Part shown: piece after piece, positions 32,288 to 46,299 of the stretch
How the letters are laid out: the number at the start of each line of letters is the position of its first letter
How positions within the stretch are numbered: position 1 is the stretch's first letter
Assembly (NCBI RefSeq): GCF_018139145.2
Contig: NC_059481.1
Coordinates: 3,336,368-3,400,367, forward strand
Length of the DNA stretch: 64,000 nucleotides
DNA from: Gymnogyps californianus
Lineage: Eukaryota; Chordata; Aves; Accipitriformes; Cathartidae
Direction: 5' to 3'
Notes under the pieces: model-generated
What the model saw: the letters and a program-made list of their open reading frames with translations, nothing else
Database searches by the model: none
Told to the model about the DNA's origin: nothing
Program-made: the position numbers and the translations under genes

Positions 32288-35200
32288 GTGAGTTCTCCTG
32301 TGTTCTGTGTAATTATCTCTGTTTTTCTGCTTGTTGGAATGTGAGAAGTGTTTGATTGTTTTGCTTGTTTGTGCAGTTGCTTTCAAAGAGAGAAGCTGAA
32401 TCAGGTTCTCTTCTGATTGGTATTGCCACTCAGTGTCAGTATGGTATTCAGTAAATACATTCTTTAAATACAGTATTGCAAATCATACTAGATTGCATAA
32501 TATTGTAAATACCAAGAAGTGGTGCATTAAAAAAAAAAAAAAGCCCAGTTCTTACCCCCTCCTTTTTTTTTTTTTTGACAAGGCTATAATTTTTCTTTGT
32601 AGTGCATAATGGTGATAATATTGCAGGCTTTTTTCCTACTGTCCTTTGCAGATTGACTTCATTGCTTATGGTTGTACATTATCTTTGTTTATCAGTGTAA
32701 ATCAACAGCTATTCCTGAACAATGGAGATAGCAATGGACAGACCTTTTGAAGCTAAATTTGCAGACTGAGAAACAGTGTTGTACAGAAACATGTTGAAAA
32801 AGATAACCAGCACGAGTTATCAGGGGGTTCTGCTCAACCCCCTACAGAGGAGATTATGGAAAAGGCTGTGTAATAGTATTTTCTAAAACATTCCTACGCA
32901 ACTGCCAGGGCACTTGATGGAAGGTTCATGCATGCACTAATAATTCTTATGCGAAATAACAGTAAACAGGTGAAATAACAAAGCTACAGCATTTAAATAT
33001 AAGTGGGAATTAGATTTCTTAAGATTTCAAATGTTACATAATTGGGGTTTTTTTCCCCCCCTGGAGTTGAGTACCTGCAGTTCTTTGCATATTAAGTCAT
33101 GGTCTGTCTACATAGAAAGCTGACTCTGGGTGCCTTCATATAAAAGTTGTTAAACATCCAAACAAAATGAAATCTGTAGAACGCAGAAGGAAGTATTAAT
33201 CCAGATAATGAATAATGTTGTCTTCAGTGGCAAGCACTGCTTACTGAGAGGGGGTTATAAGTTCAGCCAGTAGTCCCTGAAATTGTATTATATGGATAAC
33301 ACACTGAATTTTTTTTTATATTGTGCTGGCTAAAAGAGTTGGTGTACTTTTTCCATCAAATAACAATCACATAAAAAGGTTGAAAATATATTGGAAAAAG
33401 AAGCCAGTATTGGTTCATAGTTGCAGTGATTGTGCTGGATGCAAATAGCTGAGCTGTGGATAAAAAAAATTGTTGAACAAGTGAAATACTGATTTTCAAT
33501 TATCAGGTTCTAAACAAATGTATGCTCTGCTTTTCCAAAAATCATAGTATTGTTATGTTTTTAGTGTATACTTTAGTGTATAGAGGAGCATTCATCAGCA
33601 CAGTCTTGTATCAAAGTCCGTCTCTCTACAGCAGATGGATATGGCTTCTTGGATTTCTCTTGCTTGTATAATGAGCGAGATGCTTGTCCGTTCAAACTTG
33701 TATTTCAAGCAATATGGGAACAGTTTTGACTATAATTTAAAAACTTTATTTCTTTCCTTTTTGTGAACACAAGGAAATAAAGGGTTTCTTGTAATTTTTA
33801 TTTGGCTTTCTCCTGCCAGTTTACGAAATGTCTGTAACTTAGGTATTTTAAATCTGTAGATCTCAGCTACTTTTAACTTAGTTGATTTTGCCACATGGTT
33901 CAAGGTTTCTTTTCCATCACTGTTTTTCCATGAGCTCTTCCAGAAGTTTCAGGGGTAATTGTTCTGCAGGGAAGATAAATGTGTATTAGATATATGTATG
34001 TTCATTGGATGATGCACGGTAAAGTGTTTGCCCTGCCTGCATAATCTGCTTAAGAGTTCTGAAAAATTATTTCCAGTGGACAGTTAAAAGCCTGGGCAAT
34101 TCCTGTATCCTTCTAGGACTAATCAGTATGGGACTTGCTGTCTCATAGGTGCACTTGCAGTCATCAATCTGTACCTCTAACAGTTTTTCTTGAACATGCT
34201 TGTTTTTTTCTTGGCAGTGGTTTTATGATCTAGTTTAGAAGGGAGAGCTGTCACACCACAAAAAAGAAACTCTGTTCATTAGTTTGAGAGATGAACTAAA
34301 CCTCAATTTGTATTCTGAGAGCTTAAAAAGTACAAGGAGAACGGACAATCATATCTTCACAAGCTGCATTTCTCAGGCTGATAAGGAACACACTCTATAC
34401 ATCACATTAACTCATCACTTTCATATCCTTGGGTGTACATGACAGTGTCGTTTAAGAACAGGAAATATGCAGAGAGCAAAAGGGATATGATTCTTGAAAT
34501 TAATTGAGGAGTACCTGAAAAATCAGAAATCTAGCCTTTAGTATAAGGAAAAAAGAATATTGAAATATAAGTTCACCTTCTGTATTTTTTCCATGAGAGA
34601 GAAAAGTGAAGACTTGTCATTATTAAGATAACTATCTTTCTAAATGCTGCTTTGCTAATTGGTGCAACCCTAACACATTTACACTGTTTTACAGGGTATG
34701 CTAGGACCTGTGATAAGCATTTCCTTTTGGAAAAGCTGTACACAATGTAAAAATAGAGAGAACATAATCTCTTCTGCCTCTTCAAGATGTGTTGGAATAA
34801 ATATGTCTTTTTAAAAGGTTTTTTGCATATTTTTCAGATGAGCAACTCTCTTGAGCTTTGTGCTTTTTATTACATAACATTTGTGTTTTTAAAGTTCTGA
34901 GCATGACCTCAGGTTTTTATTTTGGTTTTAGTAAAATATTTGCTGCTTGTGGTCCTGTAAAACCTGAGAGGTTTTCCTGTCTTCTAGCTCTGTAAGACCT
35001 GTAGTCCCCCACAGTTCATACGGGAGGCTTACATGTGCAGTCTTTTGACTAGAAAATATTTTCTTTAGTACTTTTAGAATTCAAAATCATTGGAATTTGC
35101 TCTGTATAAAATTATAACTTCCTGAGAAAATATTGGCACAAACTGTGGAAGCTGTTAATTTTTGGAACTTTTGTTCAAATTACTCATTTTCTCTGCTTTA

Positions 35201-35650
35201 TTTCTTCTTTTGCTTCATAGTTAGAGGCTAGTGGACAAAGCAAACTTGGGGCTGAAGGGCCTGCTTTGGAACCTGGCAAAAAGGCAATGACTTGGAAAAG
35301 AGAATATGCCTTTTTGGGGAAAAAATAAAAAGTCCTTGAACTGAAGAAACAATTTTAGGAGCTGTGGCTTATTTTGTTTGGCTCTGCAAACTAGTCAGTT
35401 CTGGTACTTTCATGCACCAACTTCTGCTCATTCATATCTTACATGTATTCATATATTTATAGTTTTATAGAAAACAATTACTAACAGATCCATTTTAGTA
35501 TTTGTGAAGGCTAAGGTATATAATTTCTGTTGATAGTTGAAGAGGACTGTCTTATTGTAAATATCTTTGGCCATGAAGATTTTAGACAGACGTGATCATT
35601 CTACACTATGTTGCTCTGAAATCCACAGGTTAAGAAAAGATTTATCTCTC
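32288..35650 (+). other. Intron-like DNA, nothing recognised
   Basis: AT-rich sequence with an A-run (32528-32542) and a T-run (32562-32576) 20 bases apart, which could fold as a hairpin. No gene, repeat family or RNA is supported. Confidence 0.4.
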
Positions 35651-36181
35651 TGTCTTGGTTTTGGCTGGGATAGAGTTAATTCTCTTCTTAGTAGCTGATA
35701 CAGTGCTGTGTTTTGGATTTAGTGTGAGAATACTGTTGATAACACACTGATGTTTTTGTTGTTGCTAAGTAGTGCTTATCCTAAGTTAAGGATTTTTCAG
35801 TTTCCCATGCTCTGCCAGCAAGCAGGTGTGCAAGAAGCTGGGAGGGAGCGTGGCCAGGACAGCTGACCCGAGCTAGCCAAAGGGCTATTCCATACCATGG
35901 AATGTCATGCCCAGTATATAAACAGGGGGGAGTTGGCCGGAGGGGCGAATCGCTGCTGGGGCATCGGTCAGCGGGTAGTGAGCAATTGCATTATGCATCA
36001 CTTGTCTTTTCTTGGGTTTTATTTCTCTCTCTTTTTTTTTGTTATATTCCTTTTAATTACTATCATTATTATTATATTTCATTATTATTGTTAGTATTAT
36101 ATTTTACTTTAGTTATTAAACTGTTCTTATCTCAACCCATGAGTTTTACTTTTTTCCCCAATCCTTCTCTCCATCCCACTG
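35651..36181 (+). mobile_element. 3'-truncated LTR of an avian endogenous retrovirus
   Basis: Plus-strand LTR starting TGTCTTGGTTTTGGCTGGGA at 35651, with TATATAAA at 35915-35922, an AT-rich trinucleotide-like tract (36040-36110), an ATTAAA signal at 36115-36120 and the following CTCAACCCATGAGTTTTACTT. It is the same subfamily as the solo LTR at 1736-2335 but in the opposite orientation. It stops at CCATCCCACTG (36181), so about 65 bp of the U5 end including the terminal ACA is missing. No target duplication is visible, consistent with a deletion after insertion. Confidence 0.9.
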
Positions 36182-39100
36182 AACTTTTTAGTGTTATTGG
36201 GAAGAAATATGTTGTGCAAACTTTCATCCAAAGAGGAGACTTTTTTTTAATTCTTTTCATACTGAGAACTGTGTCTGAGCTCAAATTTGTCTGAACGTAT
36301 ATATGTATATCTTGCAGACGTATTTGTGTTGAAGCGGCTGTTAATGCTGTTTTAGGAAGTAGTGTTAAATCTCCAGTTACATTCATATTTCGGGAAGAGT
36401 CCATTTTTATCTGTAGAGTAGTGCAGTAGAAGGTAACAGTGATTTAAAAACTCCTCATAGCAGCATATGAACCTAGCGTTTCACTGTCTGGGGAGTGTGA
36501 CTAAAGTTTCCATCTCTTTCCAGAAATTTTGTCTGACTTTGGTTTGCTAAAATTTTTTTCCTTTAAAGTGCTGGTTCAGGAAACATTTAATGAGCATCCC
36601 AGCTGTCTGTGCAGTGGAAGCAGATAGGCAGTAGAGTGAAATGGCTTTTTCAGTTATCTCCAATCAAAACCCAAAACTCAGTAATTTGCTGATTTAACAA
36701 ATAAGAGTACTAAAAGCTTGCCTGAAGTCAATTATTCCAGCATTTAAAAGAGCACCCAGAACACTCTCATAGTCTTACTCACTTTGCTAACCCAGCCTTT
36801 TGAACACAGCTATGGTAAATATTTATTTAGTTGCCATAATACAGTATGGGTATGTCTTTTGACCTCAACAGTTAGGCTGAGTTAGGCTACTGCTTCTAAG
36901 AGCTTTAAGTCTTTAGTTCAAATGGTAAAGATTTATGGCTTTATATCACAAAGTGTATTTCTAGAGGCTTATCCTGGCACTGTTATGTTTTGGTTTTGTA
37001 ACTCTGTTGTATTGTCATCTTTCTTGTATAACTTGCTGTCAGAGCATATGCTGGGTCATGTGTTATGGTCTGTTCAGAGCAACCGTACATTTTGCTAGTT
37101 AAATATTTCTCTCTGAGTTGGAAGAGCTACACTGCATATCAGAAGCTTGCAGTCAAACTTGCTGATGGGTATTTACTTTTCTCATGGCTGAATACTTAAA
37201 AGTTAGCATGTGATTTGGGAGTGATCTTTGGAAGTAATTTCTGTATTGTTCGGCAACAAGAAAAACTTGGAAACTGGGATGATGTTTAGTTTGTTGCTTA
37301 GTTTTCAGATTGTTTTAATCAGAAATTTCAATTTTAAGGTAGGAGAAGAGCACCTAGAGTAAATAGGTTTTTCCTATTTTTAGAGCGTGGAAGATCCTGC
37401 CTTTAAACTCCAAGTCAGAGACTGAATAAATACTTTTTAAGTAAGGAAGCCAAATTTTTACAAGTTTCATCGTTGACCTCAAGATCGCTTTTTCCATCAT
37501 TTGTGACAAGGAATCAAACAGGCTGTCTGCAAAACAGTAAAATGCATTCAAGTCTTTTGGTATTGTCAGGTCACGACTAAAGCTTGATAAGATAAGAGTG
37601 ATTGGCAGAATGACATGCACCCATAATTTTTTTAACTTCTCTGTAAAATATACTGAAATCTAAAATAGGGCATAGTGTTCTCAACAGAATGCTGAGTGTG
37701 ACAAAAACTTTGACAATGCAAACATTCTCGCTCATGGAGCTGAATCAGTTGGAAACAGCAGCCAAAAAGGCAAAGTGGAAATACCATTAAGTTGTCTGAA
37801 ACATTTAGTAGCAATGATCTGCATTAAAATAACTTGGTGAAATTAATTGATGCTTTTTGTCATTTCTTCTGCATAGCAGTTTTCATGTGTGCACCACAGT
37901 CTTATCTTGCAGCAAGAAAATGAGGCTCTTCCTGCACTGAGGTTCTGAAGCAGGCTGATCTGGCTAATGCTTTATTGCAGAGATTTATTTCTTAATCTGC
38001 ATTGGAGATTTTGAAGTACTGGCTGTTTTTTAGCAGGCTGATTTAGTTTTTGTTTGATTTAAGAATATACAGAATAGGACTGCTGTAATTAGAGCTTGGT
38101 GGTAGCTTTTGGCAAGTCCTGAATTATTTGTGCAGTAGTATTGTACTGAGAGAACACGATGCATTTTGAGGGAGGGGAAATGAGAACAATGTGCTGATTT
38201 GCTTGTGTGGGCTAATATGACTCATTTAGAATGAACTCTCTTAAAAATTTTTTTAAGAAAAACTGACAGGCTAACCTTGGGTTTCAAATCAATTTAAACT
38301 GTCTAGCAAGCTGTAAGTCTCCCTTCCATCCACAAGGCCCTAGCAATTCTCCATGGTTTTGGGTCAGCAGTTTACAAACATTGCCTGGGCCAATGATCTG
38401 TGAAATCAGTCTTTGAGTCTTCCTGTTGCTGCCTTTGAACAGTTCATTAATGGCAAAGTAGAAATGACTGTCAGGCCTCAGGAATGGATTATAAAAATTC
38501 TAAAACTTAAAACATACAGAAGACAAAATGTTGGTTAAAACCACTTGGAAAGTTTCTCTACTCTTTGAATGAGAATTTTCTGGAGGTATGTTGCAAGATG
38601 CTGAACAGGAATGTTTTGGTAATGTGATGATATTGCATAAATACATTGAAGACATTTTGCCCATCTTAGAAATTGAAACTACTATACGAAGCAGTCTGCT
38701 GGCTGGCTAGTTGCATGTTAAAACTAACATTTTGTGGATTCAGAAATACTTAGTGGCTTTTATTCTGTGAATGCATAAGATGGATTAATTTATATACAAT
38801 GCTTCTTAGTTAGTGAGAAGTCAGTGGTTTTAAAGATTTAAGTCCAATGAAATAGTGGTTATACCTGCCACATGATCTGCTCCTCTTGTTGAAAACATTT
38901 GTTTAAAGCTGAACCGTGGTGTTTTCCTTACATCTAGTTTCTTACCTACATTAGTAAAACGTGCTTTCTGTTGTTGCTTCAAACATCTGTGACAACTGGC
39001 TTATTGTTCCCACCCAGTGCCAAGTTGTGTTTCATATTAAATAATTTTTTTCAAAAACAATTGTTTTGGGAGGAGTTTCTTGCATACTGACTCCAGCTTA

Positions 39101-40330
39101 GCGTGCTTCAGTCTGGCAGTGTATTTGGATAACCCTGTGAAGGGTTCATATCTTTCTGATTCATCTACCATCATTTGCCCTTATATTTTCTTTCAACACA
39201 GCATTGCATGCTCTCTCTAAAATATCTATAGAATATTGTGCGTTCTGGGTTGTAGGATTCATCTCATTGTAGGTGAAAACTTACTGTGTTGTAGAAATCT
39301 TAGTCCTACCTATGTGTGCTGAAAAATTGATGGAATCCGTTACAAAATTTGATAGTGTTGGCTTTTACTAATGACAAATCAACTGATGCTTTCAGGTCTA
39401 GGAAGGCATATAGGGTGCCTCCCTTAAAACTCAAGCTGTATGTAAGAATAAGAACAGCTGTTTGAAATGTCACAGCAGTCTGGGAACTGGCTATACAAGG
39501 AGCACTCTCCTTACAAAGATAGGTCTGTCTGATTCATGTGTTGCATGTGTGTTAAAGTTCATGGGGCTCTTTGTCTAGATGTTAGCTACGCGTGCGTTTA
39601 ATCTTTGAGGTGTTTGAAAGCTTCTCTAGATATTATTAGAATGGCAGAAAGGAAGTGGAAAAGAGGGGAAACAGACTTACTGAATATTTCAGCGGTTGTT
39701 TGCCAAATCACATTTTGGGATTCATTTCTATTTTAAATACTACAGTGGCTGCCAAAACTGGCAAACTGTGATCCCCTTTGGAAGGGGGAGGAGACTTCAT
39801 TACTTCTCTGCGGAGGAGGGACATCACTTCATTTTCGTGTTGCTTTGTTTTTCCTTTTGTAGCGAACAAAGAAATTCTGGGGGAGAGAAGTAGAAAAAGC
39901 CATTTTTCAAAGCTTTTCCAGAAATTTTACAAAACAATATGTTTGATTTACACTTTAAATGTGGTTTCGTGTCTTCTCTCACATCATTTGCATACCTTTA
40001 AAAATAGTTTGGTTTAACTTTATTTTATAGGAATGTGTCCTTTCCTCAGCTACTACTGGTTGAGGTATTGTTTCTTTGATTATTTCCAAGTGCATATAAG
40101 CAAGAAGCAGTCAAATTTAATCACCAAACAATTGGGCAGATTTGCAAAAAAGAAAGCTGATTAGAATCACCAGAAAAAGAGCCCGCACATAGAATAATAT
40201 GTATGCTTAAGTAACTAAAGCCTACAGTTTAGGAAAATAAGATGGCTGAACAGCAAAAAGAAGAAAAAAAAAAAAAGGGAGCCAAAAAATATCTGGGTTT
40301 TCTTCCTGCCTTTGTCATGCCTCACTTGTA
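36182..40330 (+). other. Intron-like DNA, nothing recognised
   Basis: About 4.1 kb of AT-rich sequence dominated by T on the plus strand, with scattered short open frames without splice or domain support. An A-run lies just before the MIR-like piece (40260-40278). Confidence 0.4.
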
Positions 40331-40334
40331 GCCT

Positions 40335-40372
40335 TGGAAACTGAGACAAAGAAGTTAAGAAACTTGCTCATT
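40335..40372 (+). mobile_element. MIR-like SINE core fragment
   Basis: GGAAACTGAGACAAAGAAG followed by TTAAGAAACTTGCTCA matches the well-known MIR segment GGAAACTGAGGCACAGAGAG-GTTAAGTAACTTGCCCA at roughly 80%. Only about 38 bp is clear; flanks are too decayed. MIR-type SINEs are ancient in amniotes, so a relic is plausible in a bird. Confidence 0.4.
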
Positions 40373-43300
40373 CTTAAAATGGAGATAAGATACAATGTAC
40401 AGCTTATTTTAGTCTCCCTTATTCCTCTGCAAAGTGCTGTAAGTGAACTGTGTTGGGTTTTTTAATAGTATAGTCTATATGATGAACTTGTTTATTTCGG
40501 ACTTGAGATGATGAACCCATGTTTAGTTGTGTTACTGTGCCTAGCTGTTAGACTGATCCTTTGTTTTAATCTGTCAATCTTTCCAGGTTATTTCATCATC
40601 TCTTCTGTCAGGAGGGTGTTGGGTGTTTTGGTCAAACTAGACAATTCTCGAACTTTCAGCAGGATGAAAAGTACCTCCAGTACACAAGCATGCTGACGAG
40701 TCAGAGTACAGAGGAGGTGGTTGGCTGTATGCTTTTCAAACAAGCTCTCGTTTTTCCTCAAGGCATATAAACCAGGAATTCAAGATTGTGGGATCAAAAC
40801 ATTGGAAAGTGTTCTTGGCAAATTGATCAACTGTGAAATAGTTATGAGCTCTTATTTTTTAAATCTGAAGGTGACACTTTTACGTTGAGTTCTGTACTTA
40901 GGGCTTTTGTTTTACAAGCTCTCTGGCTGTTCGTGTGCTGTTTATATTAATGCAGCTCATTTGTAGGCAATGCAGACCCTTCTAGAAATTGTAAGATTGC
41001 GGAGATATTTAATGGCTAAGGATAAATTGCACAGCTGTGGACACTATTTATACTTTCATATATAGAAAAGTCCGTATCATTAAATAGGCATATCTCAATG
41101 TTGTGAGTTATTTTTCATGTTTTTTTAATTTTGGTGAGGACTTGTCAGCTTTTAGTTTTACAGGTTAAGAAGTGTTAGCATGTCCATATCCCAAAAAGAA
41201 AAAGGTTGTGCATTACCCATTAAGAAAATAAGAAGAGAACACTGTATATTTAAGAAAGGAGAGAGAAGGCAGCTGGGCTGAAGTAAAACGTTTAAAAATC
41301 TTAGTAAGGAATTCTAGAAACCCTGCATAAGATTTCTGGGCTGGAAGGAGTAGCTCCTAAATACGCAAAGGGAAACTGTAAGAATTTAAATATGATCAAA
41401 AATAGCCAGGACTTGATAGAAGACGAAGTGAACGGTAACTCATGCGATGAGTTAGTTTACAGGTTCAGGATCTGAAACCTCTGCAAAGTATATCCCTTCC
41501 AGAAGAAAGAAATGTCCAAGCCCACAACTTTTGTAAAAGAGCAATTTAAAGCAATTTCCAACTTTCTAAAATATGTAAAGAAAAATAATTATAATTTTAA
41601 TAATCATGTCTCAACCAAAGGACCCAGAAAGGGAGCAAGTTGTTTGTTCTTTGTAGATGTGTTAATGATGGGAATCTTTTAGAAGTCAACTTTAAAGGAC
41701 AAAAGGACAAACACAATCATAGGATGTGTAAAATGGAAATTAGGCACTGAGACAGAAACGGAATTGCTTCAAAGTTGAGAGGATAGGATAAATTAAGAGC
41801 TACCCAGATACCATCTTCAAAATACTGGAATCTAGTATCTTTGACAATTACTTTGAAAAAAGTTCACTGAGAGAAACCATAGGAAATTGCAGACACTATA
41901 TAGTTCTGTGCTCCTAATTTGTATATCTTGCACATAGATTGTGGATAATTTCAAGTTGACCCCCTATTTTATATCTGAAAAATTGTGTAAAATTACTTTG
42001 TTATTTAAAGTATCTCTGTGAATGCTTCTACAACCTCTAGAGATTTAGTTGCCACACTGTAGTTTGTTCCCTTTTCTCCCTTAATGCTCTAAAATCCACA
42101 AGCTTGTTCTGTCTCAGATTGCTGTCTCTTATGGGAACCAGGGGATAGGTTTAGTGGGTGAATTATGAAGTAATTTGATCAAGGGCTCAGAAGATATGAT
42201 CTTTCCTCTCTTTTCTTCCCTTGTAATGTCAACACTGTGGTTTTTAAAAAATAATTTGTACGTATGCTCTGAAATTCCAACTTTGGCTCTGACTTGTCCT
42301 AAGCTGTTACCACTTTGTTGGGATTGATCTGATACAGGTTACTATTTGACAGCTTTTGTCCCTCTAAGAAGCTAATTTCAAAATTCTATATTACAAAAGT
42401 TTGATCAAAAGATAAAGCTTGAACTAATAAGATTAATAGCTTACTGACATCAAAGAGAAAATGGAATGGGGCAAAGCTGAGAGCCTGGAGCACTGATGTG
42501 TTCCCAAAATCTTTCCTGTGGATGACTATTGCTGACCATCATGTGTGTCTCATTACCGCTACTATTTCTAGAAATGAGGCCATTTACTACCAAAAAATAA
42601 AATTTGGTTAATAAAGATTTTTTCAGAATATTTAATACATTTATACTTTTATTTTTGATTCAGATACTTATGAAGTTCTTACACCTGCCAGCCACATTCT
42701 CTCAACTCAGTTCTGCTTTCTGTTGGTACAGACTGATAAATTCTTTTTAGATCAAGTTGGAACCCATGAAGGGGATATTGTACCTTACCTTTCAGTCATC
42801 CCTCAACTGCAGGATGGAGCTGCAATACCTCTTAGTTGATTTCAGTACAGAGCAAAGCAGATTAGTTTACATCACTGTTAGGAATTTAAACATCTTAAAC
42901 CTAATTTTGCACTGAAATGAGATTGCACAGTCATTCACCATATTTTCACTGAGAGATAGTAGCTTGATAAATCACTCCATCTGACAAGAGCAAGTTTTTA
43001 CTTCTTGACTGATACCTTCAGCCCACTCTCGAATGATGTATTTTTTTCCATTCTTCAGATGACTGGTAATGTGAGAAAACAATATGTGGATGCAGTAGGA
43101 AAACCTATAAACCTGCTTCTTTAAGACAAAATTTGTGTGGCTGAGTGAACAGCAACTGGCTGTGCCTTCTCTGTTTGACAGTCTACTTCTACTGCATAAA
43201 CCCAGAAATGTGCTTCTGTGGTACATTTCTACACTTGTTTGTTTTGAGAAGAATCACTTTAGTATGTTGCCATCATTTGAATGAGACTTTTTAAGAAATA

Positions 43301-46095
43301 TTGCTCTTAAACATTTAGATGGGTTTATACATGTATGTCTGTTTCATTGCATATTCAGCTTTTTCCACTTTGTGCATTTTAGTCCAAGAATGTGTGTTCA
43401 AGGAGATCATGGAAGATTGCTAGCTGGCTCAGCAGCCTGATGGGGCCCTACTGTGGAAAACCTGCATCCTCTAGATTCTTTTTAAATTGCACAGTGTTAA
43501 GTGATTTGTGATTCCAGTCTGAAAAGACCTGCCACTACCTTAGACTTCTTGAAAGTGAGACAAACTAATGTTTTTCTTATTGGTGCCATGTTAGAGAACC
43601 ACTGTATGAAATGTGCTGCTGCAAATTTAGCTCATGACTTCACAGCAACAGCTATTTAAGCCTTACTGTCCTTCAGACACTTACACAAAGGCAACTGCAT
43701 CAGGTCTCAGTACAGTAGCAGTTTGCTTCTGCTTCCTGGGATGATAGGAGAGAGAAGATTCATAAATGGCACAGTACAAGCTAATTAAATGTTCTTTGAA
43801 TGTCTTTTATTACACAAATTGTTAGCATTACCCTGGTGACTATGTACAAATACATCAATAGGATAATCCAGCTGTAGTTGCGAGGTTCTCTGTGTTATCA
43901 CATTGCAGTCTGGGCGGCTCTGGCATGCAGAAACTTTTGATGATGAGCTCATCAGTGTTTCTTGATTTACTTGCTCTGAAGCAATAAGTGTGAATATTTG
44001 TTTCAGACTTCTAGGTTTTTAAAACAGCCTTATTTTTTTATCGAATGTGTAGAGAGTTGCTCACTTTCTGAAAAGACTGTAACATGAAGAGTGTGCAACA
44101 GCTAAAAGCCTGCACTGAGTGACAGAATTTAACAAAACTTGGAACTTGCTAGCAAAGGAAGGGATATCACCTTATATTCTGCTGGTTTCCCAACAGTAAT
44201 GAAATTGTGTGTGATGTAGCACTAGTTAAACGCACACTGCAATGTTTCAAATGCAACAATAGTCTGGGCAGTCAGGCTTTTACATTCCAAAAAACTCTTC
44301 GGCAAAGGAACTAAAGGTTTTACAGATCACTTTGTATAGCCTTGGCTTATAATGATACCTGATCAATCTCTGAAGACAAAATAACGTAAACAGATGGGGG
44401 GGAATAAGTTCTTCATAAAAATATTTCTTTCGTAAGTCTTTTTATTAAATTAAGGAACATAGAAATATAGTTCTAAAGAGGTTTTTTAATATGAATTTTT
44501 AAAGGAATTTGAATTAAGAAAGGATATCATTAGTGATATAAAACTGTAAATAAATATGTATGATACTGTAAAACCATACTTTCCATGTGCTCACACAAAG
44601 CCAAGCATATTTTTTGTGTTCCTCTTGTGTATTTCTATTCTGAAATTTGGGGTCGAGGTAAATGAATGAGTCTCATGGGTGTCCAAGCTCTTAAGCCTTG
44701 TTTTGCCCTCTTCCTGTTGTGCAATCAGTTTTCCCAGGAGTTTGTCAGTCACAGCGGAGTAATGTGCATTTACTCACTGAAGCTGGATTAACCAGAACTC
44801 TCGGGTATTTTATGATTCCGTTCTGGAAGGCGCCTGTAGCGTGATCATGTCCATCAGTATTCTTTGGAATCTCTTTTATCCAAGATAGAAGGCATTGCAA
44901 GAATCATTTTGAAGAACACATCATATGGAGAAAACATACTTTTCTGTAGAAGGATTGTGCAGGAGTTTAATACCATCTCAACTTGATGACTTTAATAGGG
45001 AAAAATGTTAAAGCTGCATATTTGAAGGAACAGGATCTATACTTTTATTATAGTAATATTTGGCTTTAAGCAGCCAGACTGGCTAAGTATAGATTAGGAA
45101 CCAAGCCTTTCACCAGTGCTTGATAATCCTAATGCACTGGTGTTCTATGATACTGTGGTGGTTTTCACCTGAGAATGAAAACCCCCTCTGAAGTCCGACC
45201 AGCCTTTTAACCTGTGTTTAAAAGGAATAAATTATGTTAGGAGTTATAAACAGATTAAGAGGAGCTTGAGTGTATTATAGCCTGAAGAATCCTACAGTTA
45301 TCATAAAAATTGATGTTGCAGATCGCAGTAAAACTTTCTTACTGCCTTGATGCTAAGCTCCTACAAGCAGACATGAAATCAAAGAGAATGAGGAGGAGGA
45401 GGAGGATTATTTTTATGACACGCAACTGTTGCCAATGAGATTCTTGGTTGCCATCAGAAAGGCAATTTTACTTAATGGATATGATAAGCTACAAATTCAG
45501 ACATACAAAAATGTTGCATTAAAATAGCATACCGTCAAGTCCTGTGCACCTCTCATCTTTTATCCCAAATAGCTGTTCAGCTATCCAGTGCATCAGAAGC
45601 AAGAAAACAGGTCCTTTCAAGGTTATAGCTCGTCATGCTTGGGTAATGCAATTCAGAAGAGCCTAAACACAACAAATCAAAATCTGTGAAATGATGCATG
45701 GCTTCATGCTTCTGTAATTTTGAAAAAGTACATATAGATTTCCATTCTTCCATCCCAAAGAGCCCTTGAAGTATGTCAGGTATTTATAGCTTTGGATGTC
45801 TCACTTGTACATGCGGGAGTTAATGACTCACACCTTTCCGAACAATTGAAGTGCTTCCTGAATAGTGGAGAAAACATTCCTTCCTCTGCTCAAGTACTGA
45901 TTCACATTTGTTTGTTGTCTTGTGGCAAACACCATTTGGCATGTTTACTCCTAGGTCTTAATTACCCTGCAGCAGTACTTTTCTCTTTATAGATCTTATT
46001 TCCTTTCCTTCTCTCAGCTGTAGCATGAAACAGCACCTAAATTAATCCAAAAATAATAGTGTAGTTCTTCCTTCCATCTTCCCTCCTCTCCCCAG
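40373..46095 (+). other. Intron-like DNA, nothing recognised
   Basis: About 5.7 kb, AT-rich. A GGA trinucleotide run (45393-45405) is the only clear simple repeat. No RNA gene or coding exon is supported. Confidence 0.4.
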
Positions 46096-46299
46096 CTGCA
46101 TGCTGCTGCTTCTTCCCCTATCACCAGCACCTGTGGGCCCTCCACTGAACTTGATTCAACTTGTTAAAGCAACAGAAAATCAATCCAGTGAAGAAAAGAC
46201 AATTAGCAATAGGTTTGCAATTCAAATTGGCTCGGTGAGGAGGCTCATAAACATCAGAACCAGCACAAAGGAGGGAGTCAGACTGGCACCAGGAACATG
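46096..46299 (+). CDS. Candidate exon of the right-hand gene
   Basis: An excellent acceptor (TTCCATCTTCCCTCCTCTCCCCAG) leads into 204 bases and a donor AACATG|GTAAGG. A frame is open from an ATG at 46100 through the donor (67 residues). It starts hydrophobic and Pro-rich (LLLLPLSPAPVGPP), then has a charged, helical middle and a basic end (SVRRLINIRT). The ATG context is poor, so it could also be an internal or untranslated exon. The long pyrimidine tract together with the donor makes this one of the better exon candidates on the plus strand. No family is recognised. Confidence 0.35.

Noticed and set aside
35897..36404. Overlapping 65-, 130- and 90-codon frames
   Set aside because: They read through the truncated LTR and its AT-rich tract, so they are not host genes.
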